A stretch of 64,000 bases of DNA from contig JAMFTG010000044.1 in assembly GCA_023974075.1 (NCBI GenBank), positions 372,001 through 436,000 of the forward strand. The letters are read 5' to 3'. The translations under genes and the position numbers were made by a program. Below, piece by piece: positions 58,396 through 64,000 of the stretch (its first letter is position 1; the number at the start of each line of letters is the position of its first letter). The notes under the pieces were generated by a model. The model was not told the DNA's origin. It saw only the letters and a program-made list of their open reading frames with translations, and searched no databases. The stretch is from Chaenocephalus aceratus (taxonomy: Eukaryota > Chordata > Actinopteri > Perciformes > Channichthyidae).

Positions 58396-58753
58396 AGAGG
58401 TTAAAGTTCATGTGGAGAGGAGGCTTCAGTAGTCTGTCTGCACTCTGTTTAGTTGTGCTATCTTACAATCAATATAGTAAATGTGAGGTAAAGTGTGTCG
58501 CCAAGGTAACCGGTTAGAACTGGAAGTTAAAATGTATGGAAAGGGTCTTAAAAAAGTATTAAATTTGACTTCAGGATTCCTGCATAGACCCTGCTTTAAC
58601 TTGAGCCTCTAACACCCAACAATATGAATAAGGTACATCAATTATAGATTAGATTTGTTCACATCTTGAACAGTTGGCTTACAAATTAAACATGCTTCCA
58701 AGTAAAAGAGAAAGTATCATTATTAATGTTTTTTTATTACAGTTATTTCTCAG

Positions 58754-58821
58754 AGACAAAAACCCACCAAGTGAAGCTTTTCACCACGTGGAGCTCAGTT
58801 CCATCTGCCGTCCCTGAGCAG
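58754..58821 (+). other. possible isolated exon
   Basis: A TTTCTCAG acceptor and a CAG/GTAAAC donor bound 68 nt that are open in one frame (THQVKLFTTWSSVPSAVPEQ). No neighbouring exon was found on either side, and the rest of 58396-59668 shows nothing else. Confidence 0.2.
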
Positions 58822-59668
58822 GTAAACACTGAATACAAATGCCTTGTGTTTCTACTCTGGTAAAGTGGGGATGACTCAATCGTCCATCTGCTCATGAAAG
58901 GATACGTTTCATTCTTCTCCTGCGGGTGTATCGACAGCCGCTGCCAGGCTGGTGAGATAATTTGCTTATGTTAGCAGAAGGGTTTAATATTCCATTTCAA
59001 ATGCATACACAGCCTGTTTAAAGCATTATACTTACATATATAATTATATATTTGTGTTGAAAATGTGGCTATGCTTATTGGTTGAGATTTACCTTTATCC
59101 CCAAAGCTCCATAATAGTCTTGTATTGGTTGAATCTGGTCATTTATACAGGCAAATAAATACTTTGACGTCTATTATATACCACAAAACAAAACATACTT
59201 CCTGTCTAATACTCAAGTGCATCGAAAAGGTTCTGTACTTTTTTTCATTCAGTCTTCTTGCCGTTTAGTTAATGCACTATTAATACTAAGCTCATTTGTT
59301 ACAGGCTATGCCGATAAATTATTTATCTCTCAGTCAAAACTATTTTCAGTATGTGTTTCAGTATCTAATATTCAGCTTTAATTCACTGCGAGAAGCATCT
59401 CTGTGCTAATGGCATCCCAGTAATTGGTGTCCTGTTTCGTTTTTGCAGAAGGAATTCAATGGAGGGAATGATCAACAACAAACGTTTACTTTTTTTCTAG
59501 CTTTAGTCGTTTGCTGATGCTTTGATGTGATTTTAATGATGGTGCACCCAAATAGATTGCAGTCTAGTTTCAACTGTCTCCCTGATGCTCACAATAGAGA
59601 TAAAGCATTTCAACATTGTTCAGAGCCGGAAGCCCCCCTCGAAAACATTGGACCTACACTTTAAAAGC

Positions 59669-60777
59669 ATTGTACAGTAATCAAGCCCTTATGCTCTATT
59701 ACCATCACAGTTAGCTTCTGACTCCTAAATCAGAAATACAATATACCTACATCAATATGTTCCTATAACATAGCTGACCGTTCAGTCCACAACGATAACA
59801 ATTCATTATTCACAACTTTGAACTTCAGTGTCCTTAAAACGCAACTCGATCTAGATGTATCAATGCCTGCAGAAAAATATCTTATTAGCTAGCACCGCCA
59901 TGGATACATTTAAATTGGCGGCAGAGGTGATCAGAACAAATAATTATCACTCCAAGAAAATGTTGTAAAAGAGACTTGATAACATACAACGTTATAAACA
60001 AGTTTTTATAGATATGTTTATTACAAGCAAAAAGAGTGATTGCCTTAACATGGACAGTTGGGCAAAGCTAGTATTGCACAGTGGTTTAGGGAACTTTCTT
60101 TATGTCTGCCTGTAGACAAAAAAATCACTTACATTCTTAAAGACAAACAAGAACTGTTCCAGAAGGTCTGGGGACGTTTTATAGAGTACACCAAGAACAA
60201 CGACCTATCTCAATTTCTGAACGAAACTGGGGCAGGAGAATGCGATAATTCTATAATGTGCTACAATATGGTATCTGTAGAAATACGGTCCTATTGCTGG
60301 AAAACTCGATGATTGCCGATGTATTAGAGTGCCCTTGTGGTATGTACCAATTTAATTTAGTGTTGCTACTTTTCTTTAATGTAAAGCAGTTGTCCTGTGT
60401 ATATATGTATTGCTTTTGGCTTATGTCTTCGTCCTATGTGATTTTTTGTAAACTGAAAATCAATAAAAGAAAATTAAAAAAAGAGACTTGAACTTTGAAA
60501 GCAGCCATTATGTAAAGCATATCAAATATTTCTGATGAGAGAATATTTGTTTTGTTCTTTGGGCTAGCTGAAACAGAGTGCTGCATTAATCCCTCGTCTG
60601 GAAGTCGATGTGTTTTTGAACATGTTCTGCGTTAACCACAGAACTGATTCACGCCAACAAGAGACTGCCTGTAGCTTAGCAGTAGTGATGCACAGCCATG
60701 CAGCCTTGATGAAGTTGGTTTATAGCTTTTTACTTCCGAGGTTTTTACATTTAAAAAATCACAAAGTGGGGTTAAGA
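59669..60777. repeat. third copy of the A/B spacer sequence
   Basis: Collinear with 42432-43069 except for the insertion 59980-60478. It shows that the A/B spacer is itself a dispersed repeat or a piece copied from this flank. Confidence 0.85.
59980..60478 (+). mobile_element. 5'-truncated L1-type LINE insertion
   Basis: A 499-bp insertion with a 13-bp duplication AAAAGAGACTTGA (59967-59979 and about 60479-60491) and an A-rich 3' end. The frame at 60058-60312 has CLPVDKKITYILKDKQELFQ and KVWGRFIEYT, the C-terminal end of an L1/Tx1-group ORF2 protein. The empty site is at 42733-42745. Confidence 0.8.
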
Positions 60778-62444
60778 TGTGGAGATGAACAAAACGTGAT
60801 AAGTATCATAGTTTGCCACAAAGGTTACTTTCCTCAATATACCGAAATACAAAACGATGTTGTCTTTTGTCGAGGGAGTCCTTGCAATGCTTGCTTCTTG
60901 GTCGGCCGACAAAAATACGTCCTCACTGCACCACTCCATGGACTCCTTGTTTTACTGTGGAATACAAGAGAACATCATTTTCAATAAATAGCTCCATTAA
61001 AGTGGATTTCTTTTGGATAGAAGATTATGAAAATGTTCAGTTGTGTTTCAGAAAATGTTCTGTTATTGTGTAATATAATATCGGACCACTGCAACTGTCA
61101 TAAGGTTGGGCACTTAAACATTAAAATAAAGAAAATTCCATCTAGTATTTGGTTACAAACATTTTATTGTTTCTTTTTGCTACTATTTAATGTCATTTTT
61201 CTGTCCCACATGTATTGTAAATTTAATTATTTTACAGTAAATGAAAATGCTTTTTCATTGCTGCTGAATTCTCCATGTGTAATAGGGGTGACACGTGCAC
61301 AATCCATCTTCACGGACACCCACGCGCCGTACGAACACGGCTTGATTATGTAGCGAGCAGAATTTATTCCTGTCAGACAAACCCAACCAACAAAACCTCA
61401 CACACGTACTTAAACGGCTGCATCGATGCACACACAGGCATAACCAATTTGTCACCATGGCAGCTTATGTTTCATGCAGCCACGTATACGTATACCTGTC
61501 AGCCCAGCTTCAGTGCAGATCAGTTCTTCTTTGCTCAAACACGCACACTCCGGAGGTATTCAGGAGTGTACTGTAGAACAGCCTGCTAGTGTAATTCAAG
61601 TGGAGTATCCATTAGAGCAGAGGACGAATCTTTTCAAAGTATAAGTCATAGTAATGAACCCGAGCAGAGCTCCCACACATCAACTCTCCGAGACAAAGTG
61701 GTGCCGTAAAACCGGTGTGTCGTGGTAGAGGAATGTTTTGGTACATGTTAAGGGCTATCTAAAGTCTAATTTACTGTGGTAAGGACATCTCTGCGTGGTA
61801 TATTTTACCATTTGACACCCGGATCTGAAGGATAAGCAGCGCTGCTGAATGCGTTTCACCATTGCAATTAATAACCAGTGCTTTTACTGCGTGGTGCTGC
61901 ATGATCTTCAATGATTTGTAACACTGTCCGCTTCTTATAATGGGCCACCAGCTAGACTGTGGAATGGTGTTGTCTGTGCGTCAGCATTCTTGTATGGCAA
62001 GTACTCAATTATTGCAATAATACTTATACAATTCACAGACTTGCATTATATGTATGTTATAGATAATAAGAAGCACTTGCCGTGACATCAATAAGTCCTA
62101 GTATCTAACAATATTCATTTGAGGTAAAAAAAATAGCTAAGGCAAATGTTATGTTAATGGATCAACAACCTGGGTCTAGAACCTTAAATCCATATCTGTG
62201 ATAGTAATGTTGTCGTCCCATAACTCCACAAATATCCAAAATCACATTGTTTTTCTAGATCAGATTACAAATCGCCTGAAGATGGTACAAACAAGTGGTG
62301 ACATGTGTGATGCGCTGGGCTATATCATGCAATCGAAAGTGAAACGTAAGCTCGCTCCATTGCGGAGATATTCCCGTGAGAGTGCGGAAAACTTAAATGT
62401 ATTTATTTATTTAAAATGTGAAATGTTACCAATATACTCACAGA
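60778..62444. other. no gene recognised
   Basis: Frames of up to 125 codons (60610-60987, 61275-61589) overlap each other and show no known domain or splice context. Confidence 0.4.
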
Positions 62445-62460
62445 CCACCAGGGGGCGCTC
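62445..62460 (+). promoter_or_regulatory. strong CTCF-like motif
   Basis: CCACCAGGGGGCGCTC matches the CTCF core consensus at essentially every informative position. A hAT-like tail (CACACTTTGAGAAGCACTG) follows at 62482, so the motif may have come with an element. Confidence 0.5.
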
Positions 62461-63049
62461 ACGGACCACCAGTGCGGACCACACTTTGAGAAGCACTGCA
62501 TTTTAGAGTGGTGCAGGAATGAGTCCTGAAACCCGGAAGTGAGTTAGCGTTTTACCACTTCCCTTTCCCTCGTCTCTTAGTCAACGTTTTTTTTTTTACA
62601 TGTTTTTGGTTAGAAGCCTGAAGTAGGGTCTGTAGTTAATATAAGTTTAGAATATGTTCACGTTTTGGTATGACTACAAATATTTTAGAAATACCCCACT
62701 CGTGAATGTTTGAAGCTTTAATGTATCTTGAAAACTAAATTGACTAAATAAGACTACTAAACGTCATCACGTAAAACAAGTCCACCTTTAGCTTAGCAAC
62801 GTTAACTTTTTCATCGCTTCATACATCAGAAATGTGGTGTTCATATTTACAGTCATATTTATTTATTTTTTGTCAAGGGACACCATATGATGCTTACTTC
62901 CGGGTCGGCCTATGGAAATACATCATGAATGCACTGCTCGATGACAGCTGTTTACCACCAGAAACCTTTCGACAAATTACATCTTAGACGGGGCAGGCTC
63001 CTCCTCTTGGGTGCTCTGCGCTTGCGCGGCGCCATCTTACGTTGAAATC
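62461..63049. other. AT-rich sequence, GC-rich just before the viral-like element
   Basis: No frame or repeat end recognised up to about 62990. 62990-63045 is GC-rich. No capsid-like frame is found on the minus strand, where a complete circovirus-like genome would have one. Confidence 0.4.
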
Positions 63050-63057
63050 TATAAAAG
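63050..63057 (+). promoter_or_regulatory. TATA box ahead of the circovirus-like element
   Basis: TATAAAAG lies 15 bp upstream of the origin stem and 64 bp upstream of the first ATG of rep. It could be the viral rep promoter or host sequence. Confidence 0.4.
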
Positions 63058-63071
63058 ACAAAGACGTTCCC

Positions 63072-63099
63072 AGGTTGACGTTAGTATTACCGTCAACCT
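63072..63099 (+). other. circovirus-type replication origin stem-loop
   Basis: AGGTTGACG (63072-63080) and CGTCAACCT (63091-63099) form a perfect 9-bp stem around a 10-nt loop that contains TAGTATTAC, the nonanucleotide where circular Rep-encoding ssDNA viruses nick. It lies directly ahead of rep, as in circoviruses. No base of the stem or nonanucleotide is damaged. Confidence 0.9.
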
Positions 63100-63113
63100 C
63101 GGCACATTGGAAC

Positions 63114-64000
63114 ATGGCACCTTCTAAGTCCTTCCTCCTCTAAGAGTGACAACCCTTGTAAAAGATGGTGTTTCACTCTTAACAACTATACAGAGTTAGA
63201 CCTGGACTTCATCAAGCGGACGCTAACCGAAGCTACATGTCTTTATGCTATCGTTGCTAAGGAGGTAGGAGCCAACGGCACTTCGCATTTACAAGGCTTT
63301 GTAAATTTGAAAACCAAGGCCCGGTTATCCCGGATGAAAGCCCTGGTTACGCCCTGGTTACGCCCTGGTTACACCCCGAGCCCACCTTGAACAGGCGAAG
63401 GGTACTGACATGGACAATGAGAAGTATTGCTCAAAAGATGGTGATATTTACCTCGCCATCGGAAAACCTTCAGCTCGGGGAAAGCGAACTGATCTGGATG
63501 CAGCCGTTGAACATTTGAAAGTAAACGACGGGAACATGTTCAAACTGGCAACGGACATGCCCTCTCTCTACATTCGATATGGGCGTGGCTTCAACCAATG
63601 GGTGGATGCAGCTCGAATCCAGACACCACGTGACTTCAAGACCAACGTCACGCTGTACGTTGGTCCGCCAGGATGTGGAAAATCTTGCGCATGCGCAGAC
63701 GTTTTCCCGGCCGGACAGGACGTCTTCTACAAAACCCGCGGAGAGTGGTGGGATGGATACTCCGGTCAGGATACTATCATCATGGATGACTTTTACGGAT
63801 GGATGAAATATGATGAGATGCTCCGCATCTGCGATCGTTATCCCCATCGTGTCCCAGTAAAAGGCTCATTTGTTCAGTTTATGGCAAAGAACATTTGCAT
63901 TACCTCCAACTCTCATGTGGATCAGTGGTACACATTTGAGAAATTTGACCCAGCCGCTTTAATGCGGCGTATCAACGTCTGTAAGCTACTTACTAACTGG
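63114..64000 (+). pseudogene. rep: endogenous circovirus-like rep, two frame breaks, cut by window end
   Basis: Rep starts rolling-circle replication by nicking the origin with an HUH endonuclease domain and unwinding with a superfamily 3 helicase. All marks are present in order: FTLNN (63172-63186), HLQGF (63286-63300), YCSK with the catalytic Tyr (63425-63436), Walker A GPPGCGKS (63662-63685), Walker B IIMDD (about 63776) and ITSN (63899-63910). Breaks: the frame of the ATG at 63114 stops after nine codons (63141), one base out from the frame carrying the HUH motifs. At 63340-63372 an 11-bp unit, GCCCTGGTTAC, is present three times; the 22 extra bases shift the frame, and the first block stops at 63388. 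The second block is open to the window edge. As it stands no full Rep can be made. No capsid gene is visible upstream. Confidence 0.9.

Noticed and set aside
63470..63847. 125-codon minus frame opposite rep as a capsid gene
   Set aside because: It is fully antisense to the rep helicase region and lacks the basic N-terminus expected of a circovirus capsid.

Overview
The window looks like a piece of a teleost fish genome dense in transposable elements. I judge this from the mix of repeats: L2-type and RTE-type LINEs, tRNA-derived SINEs with the usual teleost 3' tail, hAT and TTAA-flanked (piggyBac-type) short elements, Tc1-like and Crypton-type remnants, long GT/CA microsatellites and canonical GT-AG introns. 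No intact host gene can be read from start to stop. The supported coding pieces are exons and broken copies of multicopy or transposon-derived genes. There are no bacterial-type operons, rRNA genes, clear tRNA genes or CRISPR arrays.

Layout. 1-4.3 kb: AT-rich sequence, one solo LTR and one short hAT element. 4.4-9.0 kb: a nest of elements in which a hAT with a BED-finger exon, LINE fragments and a second LTR interrupt a TTAA-type element family. 9.0-18 kb: a 1.45-kb hAT element, a palindrome built on a LINE tail, LINE fragments, a third LTR and a long TG tract. 18-21.2 kb: Tc1-like remnant, last exons of a SAMD3-like gene on the minus strand, and a minisatellite whose first units are inverted. 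21.3-25.3 kb: two complete TTAA-flanked elements, one carrying a 17-bp minisatellite. 25.4-30 kb: a broken G2E3-like (HECT) gene split by nested DNA transposons, then a promoter-like block and an orphan first exon. 30-34 kb: LTR and Harbinger-like pieces and broken hAT and piggyBac transposase genes.

34.2-48.2 kb holds a diverged direct duplication (copies A and B). Each copy carries a KIAA1958-like Crypton tyrosine recombinase gene on the minus strand. Copy A keeps the catalytic exon but is frameshifted upstream. Copy B has a long open N-terminal part but has lost the catalytic exon. Elements present in one copy and absent from the other give clean empty sites. 49.1-51.8 kb is a young-looking RTE LINE with a 13-bp target duplication and about 900 codons still open. 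52.1-54.0 kb is a second SAMD3-like locus (plus strand). 55.7-57.7 kb is a multi-exon minus-strand gene of unknown function bracketed by inverted repeats. 59.7-60.8 kb is a third copy of the sequence lying between A and B, with a truncated L1-type insertion.

63.07-64.0 kb, cut by the window end, is an endogenous circovirus-like element: a perfect origin stem-loop followed by a rep gene with all helicase and HUH motifs in order but two frame breaks. Most genes here are parasites or their remains and do not form a pathway. The useful signal is their nesting order, which several paralogous empty sites inside the window let one read directly.
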